64,000 nucleotides of DNA from Heracleum sosnowskyi (taxonomy: Eukaryota > Streptophyta > Magnoliopsida > Apiales > Apiaceae): contig JAUIZM010000024.1 of NCBI GenBank assembly GCA_030848705.1, positions 310,001 through 374,000 of the forward strand. The letters run 5' to 3'. A model generated the notes under the pieces. The model ran no database searches. It was not told where the DNA came from and saw only the letters and a program-made list of their open reading frames with translations. The position numbers were made by a program, and so were the translations under genes. Numbering within the stretch: position 1 is the first letter of the stretch; each line of letters opens with the position of its first letter. Below are positions 13,131-25,285 of the stretch, piece by piece.

Positions 13131-13586
13131 GTTCTACAAAAATACAGTAGTTTAATTGGTTAACTCTAACAAATGAAAAATTATTACATGATTTAATCGT
13201 CTTTTTCCTCCATTTTCTTCTAAAGTTATGCATATAGGTTTTTGTAGCGTTGTAAAATTGGAAATTTGTATGGTCTAAACCATATAGACAACTGTTGTTA
13301 CGTGATATTTGTGTCTTGATATTCTTTCCAAATTTTTAAAAGATTGTGTTCTATAATAAAATTTTAATTTAATGATTCATTCCTTTTCTAAATGATATTA
13401 TACGTTTAATACTTGCTGATGGATTCTAAATGACCATGATCATTCTAATTTATTACAATACTGCCATTATGTCTTGTATAATGTTATTTAAATAAAATTT
13501 AATGAATGGATGGTCTAGATTGATGGTCTCTTGGTCTCTTGATAAGAATGGTCTCCTTAGAACCTTACCATATATATATATATATA

Positions 13587-13917
13587 GCTTAGTGATCAAA
13601 TACAAACCTTTTTTAAAATACAAACTAAGAACCAATCGAAACCCTTATATTAATTTAATCCAATGGCCCCCTATATGCACAACACACAACTAAAATACAC
13701 CCTCCCACACACAATCACACCTATTCCCCTCTATTTTTAATTTGACTTTTCCCGTTATTCGGAGAGCTTTTATTGAAACCCGACTTCACCGTATTTTTCT
13801 CCATCTCCCAACGATCAATTTACATACCATATGTGCTATGTTTCAACGCGATTTGAAAAAAAAATTATTTAGTTTGTAGTTTGTATTCTAAGAGCGGTTT
13901 GTATTGGAGTAAACCCC
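13587..13917. mobile_element. TA-nested TIR element 4 (MITE, 331 bp)
   Basis: The left end (AGTGATCAAATACAAACC, then AAAATACAAACT) and the right end (AGTTTGTATTCTAAGAGCGG, then GGAGTAAACCC) are inverted copies. The interior (about 13670-13850) has one copy of the module that forms the arms of TIR element 2: AATACACCCTC, TTTTCCCGTTATT, TACATACCATATGTGC. (TA)n lies on both sides. Confidence 0.78.
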
Positions 13918-14180
13918 TATATATATATACTAACTTAAAACTCGTGCGATCCACGGATTGTTAATTATTATTTTATTATTATTTTTTTAATTGTATTTGT
14001 CAAAAAAATAAGTAGGCATGTTAAAATAGCTAAACGGTTTTAATTAATTAAAAATATTAAAAAAAGATTTTAAAATAAATAAGTAAGGGTTTGCTCATTA
14101 TATTTTTGAAAAATGAGAGATTTTAGTATGGAAAAATAAAAAATGTAACATATATTTAGTTTAAAAAGGTAAATGTCCGT

Positions 14181-17100
14181 TGTAATAGCCGTAAATATTT
14201 AGAAATTTTGGTTACGTTTTATTTCTAAAATATCGCGAGTGTATTTAAATAGGGGTTGAATCGTTAAAATTTAGAAGTGACGTATAAATACATACAGATT
14301 ATTGAATTTTAGAAATTTGGGTTAAGTGCTTATTGGGCTTGGTTGTCTTTTTATTTATTTAGCCAAGTTCTTTTTGTGAAGCCCAATTAAGGCCCAATTG
14401 ATTAATTAGTTTAGAGTTAAGTTATAATCAATTGTTAAGTAAATAAACCTAATCTAACTACCCCCATTTCTTCACAAACACAGCGGCCGACCAAAAACCA
14501 GAAAAAAAAGAGATTTCTTGGTTCTTCAAAAAAACAAAACGAAAAGAGGGTATGATTAGTTGTTAAAACATTTTTTTTTCTTCTTGATTTCGTTTTTCTT
14601 GAATCGCGTCTGTTTGTTTTCTGTTTCGTTTGTTCGATTTTGCTTTATTTTGTTGTTTTAAAATCCTTTTCGAAAATTAGGGATTTGTGTTGATAATTTG
14701 GGGGTTTTGTGTATTGTTGTTGGTGTTGGTTGTTGGGTTTGTGAAATGATGTGTGTGGGGTTGATAGTGAATTCGAAGGAGGTAGAGAAGCCCCACCGCG
14801 CGGCAGCGGTAGCCGGCGGTGGTGGCGGTGAGAGGAGTCGCAGAGAGAGGGGAAAGAATGGAGATAGAGAGAAGACAGGGGAGAGAGATGTGTTGGCAGA
14901 GAAAGAGAGAGAGATTGAAAGGGAAAGAGGGAGATGAGAGAGAGAGATTGAAAGAGAAAGAGGGAGATGAGAGAGAGAGATAGAGAGATCGAGAGACAGT
15001 AAAGAGAGAGGTTTGGAGAGGGAGAGAAAGAAAGAGAGGGAGAGAGAAGTGCGAGCACGAGAGAGAGATCGAGGGAGAGAGATGCGAGAACGAGGGAGAG
15101 AGGGGGAGAGAGAGAGAGAGAGAAAACGAGAAAGATTTCCGGTGGCGGCCGCGGTGGCGCGTGGGCCCCACACGCAGTACGCCACGTGGACTAGTGCATG
15201 TGTGCCACGTGGCGTAGTGCAGGGGTGCCACGTGGGTGTGTGGGCTGCTGTGTTGGCAGTAGATAAGGATAAGGATGAAATGTTTTAATTGTTTTAAAAA
15301 AGAAAAGAAATCAGATTTTTATTAATTATTAATAAAATCTGTTAATGAATTAGTAATAAAATTTGGATAAATTGGAATAAACTAGAATCATTATTTATTA
15401 ATAACATTAGAATATGAATGTTATTAAAAATGTGTTTTAATCATTTAAAATATGGATTAAAATTTGAGTTATTTACTTTGAGGATTAGAGATTTAAAATG
15501 ACAATTTGATTCGTTTATTAGTATTAAACGGAGATTAATCTGCGAATAATATTTAGTAATAATAAAATGTTTTAGAAACGAAAAAGGAGATGATGGTAGG
15601 AATTTCTGGGGATGGTTCTGATTTTTGAAATAAGAATTTGAGATTTATTATTTTCGTAGTAAATGATATTTTTGATTTTATTTTGAGGTATTTGGGAATT
15701 AGAGACTAGTTAATCGGTATCGGTGATTAACTTGGGTTTATTTTTTTGAATAAGTAGAGATAAAAAGAGGTTATTTTAGAGATTTAAAAATAGAATATTA
15801 TAAAGATTTTAGAAACGGTCTTTTGATTTTAAAAATGAGATTTAGAAACGTTAAACATAGAATGACGTTTCTACAATTAGGGTAATTGCTTTCAGTTGAA
15901 TAAAATAGGATTATTTTAATTAGAATTTTTGAGATACTTTCCCGAGAATTATTTTAGAAATATTTGAGGAATCTTGGGATTTAATAGGGACTAAATTATG
16001 ACGTAAATCTGTCCCGAGATTTTATTTATTTAAATTAGTTTTAAATTAGAGAAAGACGTATAGAGTTCTTCATCGGATTGAGATTTAAAAAGAGAAATGC
16101 GTAGTGCTTTATTTGCGAAAAATAGACGTCCTTGTTGATTTAATTATTGTTATTTGATTTTTATTCTGACTTGGATTATTTATCACCGTTTGCTTACGCA
16201 CTGTGATTAATTTTTTTAGAGAATTTTCCCCTGGCCCGTAATTGAAGGCAAACAAGCGGGTAGAGTATAATTGTTATTTGATTTTTGTGCACAGCGAGAT
16301 CGAGGCAAGTTCTTTCTGACCCTCACTCCTATTGCATTATTTTGAGGAGTATTTATTTTCTGAAAGTTTGAATTGTTTATTCATTTCTGGAATATTTATT
16401 TGAGAATTTTATCGAGTTGATCTGGAGGAATATTATACTTTTTGATATTGAGACACACTAAAAATATTCACTGTCCTTAAAGCGTATTTCATCGAATTTC
16501 CTGGGCATCTTATTTGTTCAAGATGACCCTAACGACCATTCAGCTATAGCTACGCTCCTTTATCGAGGTAGCTAACACTTTATTCGACTCAATCGGATTT
16601 ATTGTCCAGATCCGATAATTTTGTTTTTGACTTCAAAATTTGATTCATTTTTCGGATTAAATTATTTTCAAACAGGATAGTGGCGAGCTGGTTCGAGATT
16701 TCATCATAACCCACTCTTAACCAATTATTCTAGCGTATTGATGTATAGATTGGTTGATTCGAGTTGTTCCCATCATTCGGGACGACTCTAAATAAATTAT
16801 TTCATCCAACGAATCTCTTTGTTCGAGATTTGTTAACCTGTTCGTCTTGGGTTGACATTTGTTCGTGTCAACATATGAAATCTTTTTAAATATTGGGATG
16901 ACCTATTGTTCGGGTTGTCGTCGCATAAACAGTAGAACGACGGTCGGCCAGAGTTAAGTCAAAACTTCCTATCTATTCATTCACACTTCATTCTCATAAC
17001 GTTTTGGAGGAAAATCTTTACTTCAACTGGTCAACGTGGGAGTGGCCCACGGATTTTCTTTCTGATCAACACGAGAAATAAACTCGTGGTATCAAGAGAG

Positions 17101-17840
17101 GAATATATCTATTTTGGCACAAAAGTTGCCGGGTTGATTTTACAACCCATTAACTGCTAGCAAAACGAAATTGTGGTACTTGAGACATAGTAGTGATCGT
17201 ACTATGGGGTATCACGGGCGTACGGTACTTGAGACACGGTAGTTGATCGCGCCGTGGGGTATCGTAAAAGGAGACAAGACCAGTATCTTCTACTCTCAAA
17301 TTCCGAATGTGATTGTTTTGAGACAAATGATTTGGTCAGTCATTGGACATCGAGTCCGTCAGTATAAATTATTACCTTTTGAGTTTTGTTGACATGGTTC
17401 TTCTTTTACCTCAATAGTAGTGTTAATAAGAGAGAGCCAGTCAGTGGAATTTGTTGAGCACATAGTTGCTCACTCTTGTTGTTAAACTATATTTTTCAGT
17501 TAAAGAGAAAAGAGGCGAATGGTCCCGGTACAGAGATAAAGGGAAGGAGAAAATGCAGCACGGCACCGACTTGGAGTAGCAGCGCTGTTTCAGAGATAAA
17601 GTCATGAAGGCTACGCTAGAAAGCAATATCTACTCAATAAACTTTCTGTATTCAGTGGCTTGGTGTGTATTCAATAAATAGCGGTGTAATAAATTGGAGA
17701 TAGAACGATGCCTGGACTTGTGGGCTGGAATCACTACGTGTTGTATATATCACTCTGGTAGGTATTATATTTTGAGTTATAATGATATTATGGATCGTGG
17801 CGACCCGAGTCCTCTGATAGGGGGATTTGGGGGCGTTACA
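14181..17840. mobile_element. Solo LTR, 3.66 kb, gypsy-like, nested in Helitron
   Basis: It starts TGTAATAGCC and ends GGGGGCGTTACA, near-inverted TG...CA termini. TCCGT stands directly before (14176-14180) and after (17841-17845). Removing the insert restores the Helitron module across the junction. There is no primer-binding site, gag or pol, so it reads as one long LTR left by LTR-LTR recombination. Length and terminal style fit long-LTR chromoviruses such as Tekay; that assignment is inferred. The purine-rich tract at 14.93-15.14 kb creates several false open frames. Confidence 0.75.
14925..15140. repeat. GA-rich microsatellite in solo LTR
   Basis: Degenerate GA/GAGAGG repeats. They cause the Arg/Glu-rich plus-strand and Ser/Leu-rich minus-strand open frames between 14645 and 15288. 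Copies of CCACGTGG follow at about 15182-15236. Confidence 0.9.
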
Positions 17841-18548
17841 TCCGTGATATTTTTGGAAAATGAGGTTTTAAAATTTAATAATTTAAATTATTTAAATACG
17901 TTTTAAAATAAATAAGTAAAAAGTTTGTCCGTGATATTTTTAGAAAAAGAATGGATTTTAGTGAGAAAAATAGAAAAAGTAAATTGAAAAATGCAATTTT
18001 CCGTGATATATTTAGAAAATGAGGAACTTTCTTAGAAAAAATATATAATGTGTTTTAGCTGAAAAGATAGTTGGTTGTAAATAGGTATTTGATTATTTAT
18101 ATTTTAATATTTTTAGTAATTGCATTTGTTAAGAAAAATAAGTAGACATGTTAAAATAGGTAAACTTTTTAAAAAATAATTATAATATTGGGTTTAAAAA
18201 TAAGTAATTAAAGGTTTGTCCGTGATATTTTTGGAAAATGAGAGGTTTTAGTAAGGAAAAAAAACTAACATGTTTTAGTTAAAAAAGATAATTGTCCGTT
18301 ATATATTTGAAAAAGTAGGGAAATTTGTTAGTAAAAATAAAAAAATAATGTATTTTAGGTGAAAAAAGGTAATTGGTTATAAATAGGTAATATTATTATT
18401 TAATAATACTTTTTTAAAAGTAAGTAAGGTTAATTAAGTAAAAACACGAATTTATGAAAGGACAATTAAGTAAAATCACAACGTACCATGCCGACCAACC
18501 AAACTTTTAATGTTTCGTCTATTATATAATAGTATTGATTGATATATA

Positions 18549-18933
18549 GTTGCACTCTAGGAAAAACACTTTATATAAAGAACAATAAAGAACACCATCA
18601 TAAACACTTTATTTTTCATAGAAAATGATTTTTTAAAACTAGAATCATAAAATTGAACAATAATTAGGCCTAACATATCGAATTTAACGTAGAATCTCAT
18701 CTAAATTTAAAAATTAAACATTACATATAATCCAGTACGGAATCTTGTATATATATTTATCACAATGAAATTACATGTAATCATGTTTTATTTGATTCTA
18801 ATTTTTTGTTAGATTCTATTTTTATTCGTAATAAACCTTTTTTGGTGAGAAAATTAGAATCAACATGCAATTTATGTAAAATTCTAAGGTATTTTTTATT
18901 TTTCTTTATATAAGAGTGTTATTGATGGAGCAA

Positions 18934-18934
<1 letters not shown>
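18549..18934. mobile_element. Small TIR element (386 bp) beside TA tract
   Basis: The left end (GTTGCACTC, then ACACTTTATATAAAGAACAA) and the right end (TTTCTTTATATAAGAGTGTT, then GGAGCAATG) are inverted copies over about 45 bp. ATATATA lies on the left and (TA)n on the right. The AT-rich interior has no gene. Confidence 0.6.

Positions 18935-18936
<2 letters not shown>

Positions 18937-19008
<72 letters not shown>
18937..19008. repeat. (TA)n microsatellite
   Basis: About 72 bp of TA dinucleotides. The Ile-Tyr open frames on both strands here are repeat artefacts. Confidence 0.97.
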
Positions 19009-19011
<3 letters not shown>

Positions 19012-19270
19012 CCTCCGTTCCGCCCAATTGTTTATATTTAGGTTGGTCAAGGAATATAAGTAAATTAGAAAAAAAAATAGTAAGAATGAGTAAAGTGGTG
19101 GGACCCGTCAATATTTAAGGTATAAAATAAGTAAAGTGGAGGAAAGTAGTGGAAGTAGTTGATTTTTATATTATAAAACTTTACTATTTTTGGAAAGTTT
19201 TAAAATGTAAAGAAAATTGATGGGACATCCCAAAAAGGAAAGTGTAAAAAAATGGACGGGAGAGAGGGAG
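19009..19270. mobile_element. Stowaway-like MITE
   Basis: The left end TTCCCTCCGTTCCGCCCAAT and the right end AATGGACGGGAGAGAGGGAG match the inverted CTCCCTCCGT-type ends of Stowaway MITEs (Tc1/mariner group, TA target). TA repeats flank both sides. About 260 bp, non-coding, mobilised only in trans. Confidence 0.72.
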
Positions 19271-19889
19271 AGAGTATATATATACTATCTATCTATACTA
19301 TTATATTAAAGACGAAACATGAAAAGTTTTTGTAGTCGGTTTGTAGTCTGGTCTTCCATAGTTTGGTCATCCAATCTCTAACAGTTAGATCTTTTAAATT
19401 AAATTAATGAGAGTCATTGGATATAATACTAAATATTTTTTGGTATGTTGTGATTTTACTTAATTTTCCTTACTTAATTGTACTTCGTGTTTTTACTTAA
19501 TTACCCTTACATGTTTTTACAAATATATTATTAAATAATAATATTACCTATTTATAACCAATTACCTTTTTTCACCTAAAATGCATTATTTTTTTATTTT
19601 TAATAACAAATTTCCCTACCTTTTCAAATATATAACGGACAATTATCTTTTTTAATCACTACAAGGTAACTTTACCGACTAATATCGTTTCCATATTTAA
19701 GAACATTGTAAAATACGTATAAATTGGGATTTTAGTACTAATGTTTTAGTTTGATTAACATTACAATTTTAGTAATGTAAATTATGTTGTAAATCGTGTG
19801 CATATGCATAAAATGTAAGCACATCTATAATTGAAAGTATGATATATCATATAATGTATGGTAGTATATAATTTGCATATATATATATA

Positions 19890-21341
19890 GTAAAGTTCAG
19901 TGGAGATCTAATATAAAATGGAGACATGGAGACCTATATCTAACACCGTTGGATCAATTTCAAATCTAACTACTATACCTAGTATTTTACTGTACCTAGT
20001 ATTTTAAGATCAGGTTTGTGTATTAAGGTGACATTACAAATTTTAATTTCAAATAACACTTAACAATTTAAAACTTAATTTTCATTCTCAACAACAACAT
20101 TAAACAACAATGTTTTTCATTTTAATTATTTAAATACATAAAAAATATGTAACTTTGGTGGTGAAGTATGTAAAAATGGATATATTATCTCTTTTTCATT
20201 ATCCTATATATAATAGAAAAATAATTTTTTAATTAATTTTTTCTAATATGTAAGGCACTTTATATACTAGGTTCTGCACTTTTTTAGGAATAAATTTTAC
20301 ATCCACATTTTTCATTCTATGCAGTACATGTAATGCATTATATAAAAATAATTTTAATATTTCTTTTCTAATAGGAAAATAACAATAATTTTTTAATTAG
20401 TTTTTTGTAATATGTAGTGCACGACATGTATTATGTTTTGTACGTACTTTTTATGAATTAAATTTACATTTAAAACATTTTTTCCTACATTATGCACGTT
20501 ATGCATCATATAAACTTATTCAATATTCTCTTATGCATATTGTGCTGCAGTTTACCAATTTAATTATTTATAGTTTTATATTCAATAAAATTTTAATAAA
20601 TTATATTATAACAACGTTGGAGTTAATTAAATTGCATAATCTAACATAATTTTGAACATACATGCACATTAAATCCATTTCATCAAACAAATAATACAAT
20701 ACACAACAGAACATAGAGCTAACCAAAATAAATTTATGCATCACATAATTTGAAAAATAAAATTTAAAAATAGAAAATTTACAAAAATAGAACTAAAAAA
20801 TGCAATCATATTTTCATTTCTCTGATAAATGTAATTGCATAACAATATTCCTGCATTTTTTGATTAGAAAAAAAAAAGAAAATTTTGCACAAATATTTTT
20901 AATTAATCAAACATTTTCAATGTATAAAATTGTTGTACCTAGATGTACATTTTGTTATTGTGCTGCACTAGTAGTACCAAATTAAATTAGGACGATATGT
21001 TATAGACCAGTGCATAATATTTTGATGTTTTCATTTATGATTTTCTTATTTTAGTGTAGTATAGAGTGAAATAATACTAATACAAAGTTTCAAATAAATG
21101 AATTTGTCGAAAATTATTTTATATGTTCTCCTTGATTTTATGTTTCTGTAGGTTTTGTTGTTTTATATTATTTAAGATGCAGTGCATTATAGTTTTAAAA
21201 AAAAAGATACAGTATATTATTATTTGTAATTAAGATAGTGTATAACTGTCATTAACTAGCTACACGATAAAAACCTAATCTAATGGTTATAGTATAGGTC
21301 TCCGTAGTCTCCATATAATGTTAGTCTCTACTGAACCCAAC
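19890..21341. mobile_element. TA-nested TIR element 5, 1.45 kb, inside Helitron
   Basis: The left end (GTTCAGTGGAGATCTAATA, then GGAGACATGGAGACCTATA) and the right end (TATAGGTCTCCGTAGTCTCC, then GTCTCTACTGAACCCAAC) are inverted copies over about 55-60 bp. ATATATATA flanks both. The end motif GGGTTCAGT resembles TIR element 1. The AT-rich interior encodes nothing recognisable. Confidence 0.75.
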
Positions 21342-21636
21342 TATATATATATATATATATATGTGTGTACGCGTGTGTGTATAAATATTATTGAACAAAA
21401 TTTGTAACTTAAATCGGGTTGGGTAGGGTCGGCCGAAAAAATATAAAACTCATATCCAGCCTATTTAAATTGGTTGGGTAGACTTGGCTTGGTCGGCCAA
21501 AAAGAAAGCGAGGGTCAGTTGAGTTTGATCAGGTTGGTAAATCATGAACAATCATAATTGGAGTAATCGTTGGATGTATTACTTATGGATTAAATCGGAT
21601 AATTAAAGATTATTAGAATGATTACTGGGGATCAAT

Positions 21637-21640
<4 letters not shown>

Positions 21641-21704
<64 letters not shown>
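21641..21704. repeat. (TA)n microsatellite
   Basis: About 64 bp of TA dinucleotides inside the Helitron, with no TIR element beside it. Confidence 0.96.
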
Positions 21705-21708
<4 letters not shown>

Positions 21709-22448
21709 TAATAATTTTAATTATATGTATATTATCACATAATTTAAATTTATTTAAAAACAATTTATGATTGAAAAAAATAAAATTTGTAGATTTAAAT
21801 TTTGGATTAGTAATCAAGTTGTGAGATAAAATTAAGAGAATTCGTGATTTTGACCGTCTAAAATAAGAACGACGTATACAAAAAAATATTGTTATTATTT
21901 TTTATTCAAATTCCAACTTTTAATTTTGGAACTTTTACCTATAAATTTCCTAAAATTTGCAAATCAGACAAATATTGGAAGGATTAGACTGAATTTTATA
22001 ACCTCTTCACCAACTTTTATCAAAACCGATTTTAACACACTCAAAGCGATTAGTTACCGTCTAACGATTATCGGGATTATTAAACACCAACTTTTATAAC
22101 ATAGATTATACATAAAAATATAATTGAGTATGGATTAAAAAAATTGTTTAATAATTTTTATTATATTCAATTGTTGAATTTGATAAAATTCATTTTACAT
22201 CTTTAAAACTAAATATATATTTTGGTAATTAAAAATAATCATTTGATCTTTATCTTATAGAAATTAATTCAAATTTTATGAAATTAAACAATATTTAAAA
22301 AATATTAAACAAATATAAGGTAAATTCGAAATATTATATCTTACCACATTTTTAATTATAAAAATTATTTCAATATATATAAATGTTGGTGTGAGAAATT
22401 ATTTGAGTGTATAAACAGGCCCGTGCCCCGCACGGGCTTTTACGCTAG

Positions 22449-22493
22449 TTCTATTTTATATAGCATAGCATATTAGCATAGCATAGTAGGGTC
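22449..22493. repeat. 45 bp direct repeat, copy A
   Basis: TTCTATTTTATATAGC followed by repeated ATAGCAT/ATTAGCAT words and TAGTAGGG. The same run lies at 30390-30435, 7.9 kb away. This copy directly abuts the 3' end of the Helitron. Confidence 0.9.
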
Positions 22494-23242
22494 TCAAACT
22501 TTTTAAATAAATAATATTAATAATATTATCAATAATATTATTTAAATAAATAAATAAATAATATTAATAATGTCCCATTTATCTTTCTCAGCCCCATTTA
22601 TATTCTTTATTTTTTTTATGTTCCAGTGAATATTTAAGTTTCTCATTTTATAATTTGTCATATTGATTTTTATTTTTTATTTAATATTTTTTGTTCCCGT
22701 TAATTTTTTTAATTTGTCATTATTTAATCTTCTTGAATGGCTTCCAAAAATATCACGATAATTACCTTTAAATTAAAATATATTATCTTTTATATTTGTT
22801 ATCACTAAAATATCTCTTTTCCAAAAATATCAAGTGCAACCCATACTTATATATTTTAAAACATATTTTAATACTTTTAATTATTTAAAAAAACTTACAT
22901 ATTTTAACAAGTGAGCGTATTTTTTAACAAATGCAATTAATATAATTAAAACACATCTAAAAATATTACGGGCGGTAATTCTTGTGTCATACTTATTTTA
23001 ACATGTCAACGTATTTTTTTAATAAATAAAATTAATATAATTAAAACAGTTCTAAAAATATCAGGGACAATTACTTTTTTTTAATTAAAACATGTTTGAT
23101 TTTCAATATGTCCTTATTATTAATATTATTTTATTATAAAATAATCCTTTATTATAATACCTGAGTCTACCCAGGTATGTAGTTAAAGTGTAGTTAACCA
23201 ATCAGAAAATTATGAATTATTTTAGGACCAATCAGAGCTCAT

Positions 23243-23389
23243 CCCTAAATTTTAGACCAATCATATTATATTAAGTGTTTTCCTTATTTAACATTCTCAT
23301 CATATTTTACTAACCCCTAAATTTTAGACCAATCGTATTATATTAAGAGTTTTCCTTATTTAACATTCTCATCCTATTTTACTAACCAT
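23243..23389. repeat. 73 bp tandem duplication
   Basis: CCTAAATTTTAGACCAATC starts at 23243 and 23316; both copies continue through TTTTCCTTATTTAACATTCT with a few differences. Confidence 0.88.
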
Positions 23390-23672
23390 GATTAGTTTAA
23401 AAATTCTAACTTAAATACAATAATGATTTTATTTAACATATCCATATATACATTTTGTTATATCGAAAAATAATAATAATTTGGTGTTAATGTAATAATA
23501 AAATTATAATTATTATTAGAACTTAGATACTCACTTTACTATTTGGGTTTTATCTTGAGTTCTAAAAATTGGATTTAGACGATTTACAGCCCACGCGATG
23601 CTAACGAAATTATCTTTAATTTAATGATGGTTTAACAAAGATTTTTTTAAATGAAACTATCCATAAATATAA

Positions 23673-23788
23673 GAGAAAATAGAGTTACGAATCTTTACTT
23701 GGAGAATTAAATTCAATATAAAAACCATATGAGAAAATAGAGTTACGAATCTTTACTTGGAGAATTATATTCAATATAAAAACCATAT
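23673..23788. repeat. 58 bp tandem duplication
   Basis: GAGAAAATAGAGTTACGAAT starts at 23673 and 23731; both copies run to AATATAAAAACCATAT with one difference seen. Confidence 0.9.
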
Positions 23789-23859
23789 TTTTATTTAGTT
23801 TAAATTATCAAAATACAGGTTTTTGTATTAATTATAATCCTTCTATTAATCATATACAA

Positions 23860-23985
23860 TTTTTAATATTAGATCTAACGGTTCTCATCTATCTATTTAA
23901 GATCTAACAGTTCTTATTAATTTGGTCGTCCAAGGACCAAAGTTTTGGATAAAATCTCTCTTACGCTTATTATATAGGGATATAT
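23860..23985. mobile_element. Element end with GGACCAAAGTTTTGGATAAA motif
   Basis: ATCTAACGGTTCTCATC, GTCCAAGGACCAAAGTTTTG, GATAAAATCTCTCTTACGC and TTATTATATA form a terminal block. A reverse-complement relative lies at about 50395-50500. The partner end near this copy was not found, so extent and class are unknown. Confidence 0.4.
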
Positions 23986-25285
23986 AATTTTAAATTATTT
24001 TTCATATTTAAACATTTATAAATCAACTACTCTTTTAGTATAAAGTCAATCACAATTATACTACAACTACCATATAAATAATTATATTTATAAATTAATT
24101 TATAAATTAATTTTCATAATTATATCCTATTATATAATAAGAGTAAAAGCAATAATAAAGCAATTAATACTACCATATATCATGTGATCGATTTCCATCT
24201 ACGATATATTTAAAAAAAAATTATATTCAGAGATCTACAACTATACTAAAAGTAGTATATAATAATATGTAAGAAAGATAAATTAAAAATACTATCAAAG
24301 ATCAACGAATCGAAACTCATTCAAAATAAATTTAAATATAACATTTAAAAATCAAAATATACTTTTTTTATTTTTTCTGAAAAATTCCCGTACTTTTCCA
24401 AAAATATCACCAGCAATTACCATTTTTAACTAAAACATATTAACTTTTCTATTTTTCCTTACTACAACCCCTCATTCTCTAAAAATATCACAAACAGTTT
24501 CATTTATTAAAATAAAATAATAAAATTATGCTATTAACTAACCAATTACCTATTTTAGCTAAATTGTATATTCTTTTTTATATATTTTAACTAAAATTTC
24601 TACTTTTCTATTTGTCCTAACTAAAACCTCTCATTTTCCAAAAATATCACGGGCAGTTCTATTTAATTAAATAAAATAATAATATTGTAATTACTAATAA
24701 CTAACAGACTAGCTTTTTTTTGTCAAATAGTATATTGTTTTTTATATTTTCAATTACCTTTTTTTAACTAAAACATATTAGTTTTTCTATTTTTCGTTAC
24801 TAAAATCCCTCATTTTCCAAAAATATCACTGGCAGTTTCATTTATTAAAATAAAATAATGTAATTATGCTAATAACTAACCAATTACCTATTTTTGCCAA
24901 AGTGTATATTATTTTTTTATATATTCTAACTAAAAATTTCTACTTTTCTATTTGTCCTAACTAAAACTCTCATTTTTCAAAAATATCACGGGCAGTTCTA
25001 TTGAATGAAATAAAATAATAATATTATAATTAATAATAACTAACCGACTAGATTTTTTTGCCAAATCATATATTATTTTTTATATTTTCTAACTAAAATT
25101 TATCCTAATTAAAACATCACATTTTCCAAAAATATCACGGGTAATTCCATTTAGTAACATAAAATACTAATATTATAAAAACTAATAATTAACCGATTAC
25201 CTTTGTTAGTCAAAGCGTATATTTTTTTTTTTATATTTTCTAACTAAAATTTCTTCTTTGCTAAACTTATCGCAGACGACATCTA

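Larger units (their letters stand above)
7436..13569. mobile_element. TA-nested TIR element 3, 6.1 kb, no recognised gene
   Basis: The left end (from 7436: GGTTCAAAAGAGACC, then AGAGACCAAGAGACCATC) and the right end (to 13569: GATGGTCTCTTGGTCTCT, then GGTCTCCTTAGAACC) are inverted copies over about 50-60 bp. (TA)n bounds both. The body has four diverged internal repeats (8.9-10.5 kb) and a less AT-rich part (11.1-13.1 kb) that may be captured host sequence. No transposase was recognised, so it is probably a large non-autonomous derivative. Confidence 0.7.
13930..18538 (-). mobile_element. Non-autonomous Helitron, minus strand, with nested solo LTR
   Basis: On the minus strand the element starts TCAATACTATTATATAATAG followed by ACGAAACATTAAAAG, the 5' end shared by other Helitrons here. 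It ends near 13930 with CCGTGGATCGCACG and TTAG before T, a slightly divergent CTRR end. It is flanked by A and T as expected for Helitron insertion. The body carries the repeated CCGTGATATTTTTGGAAAA module. Without the nested LTR it would be about 0.94 kb. No Rep/helicase sequence is present. Confidence 0.72.
19292..22448 (+). mobile_element. Non-autonomous Helitron, 3.16 kb
   Basis: The 5' end is TCTATACTATTATATTAAAG (19292, preceded by A) followed by ACGAAACATG. The 3' end has a perfect 8 bp hairpin, GCCCGTGC-CCC-GCACGGGC (22419-22437), then TTTTACG and CTAG (22445-22448) before T. The 5' TC, terminal hairpin, CTAG end and A/T flanks are all Helitron hallmarks. No Rep/helicase is encoded. 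A TIR element (19890-21341) and a TA tract (21641-21704) lie inside. Confidence 0.82.
22494..25285 (+). mobile_element. Helitron-derived AT-rich repeats
   Basis: No coding sequence. From about 22.7 kb the region is filled with copies of a Helitron-body module: CCCTCATTTTCCAAAAATAT, then CACGGGCAATTACC, then TTTTAACTAAAACATGTTA. Copies vary and are often truncated. The 145 bp stretch from about 22562 (CCCATTTATCTTTCTCAGCC) recurs at about 28380. I could not pair 5' and 3' termini across this part, so it is probably several nested or truncated Helitrons. Confidence 0.6.

Noticed and set aside
14645..15288. Overlapping 79-184 codon open frames on both strands
   Set aside because: They lie in a GA/CT-rich tract of the solo LTR; composition (Arg/Glu or Ser/Leu only) and open frames in several phases show low-complexity artefacts.
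18896..19118. Ile-Tyr repeat open frames on both strands (also 21632-21817)
   Set aside because: Pure (TA)n translation.
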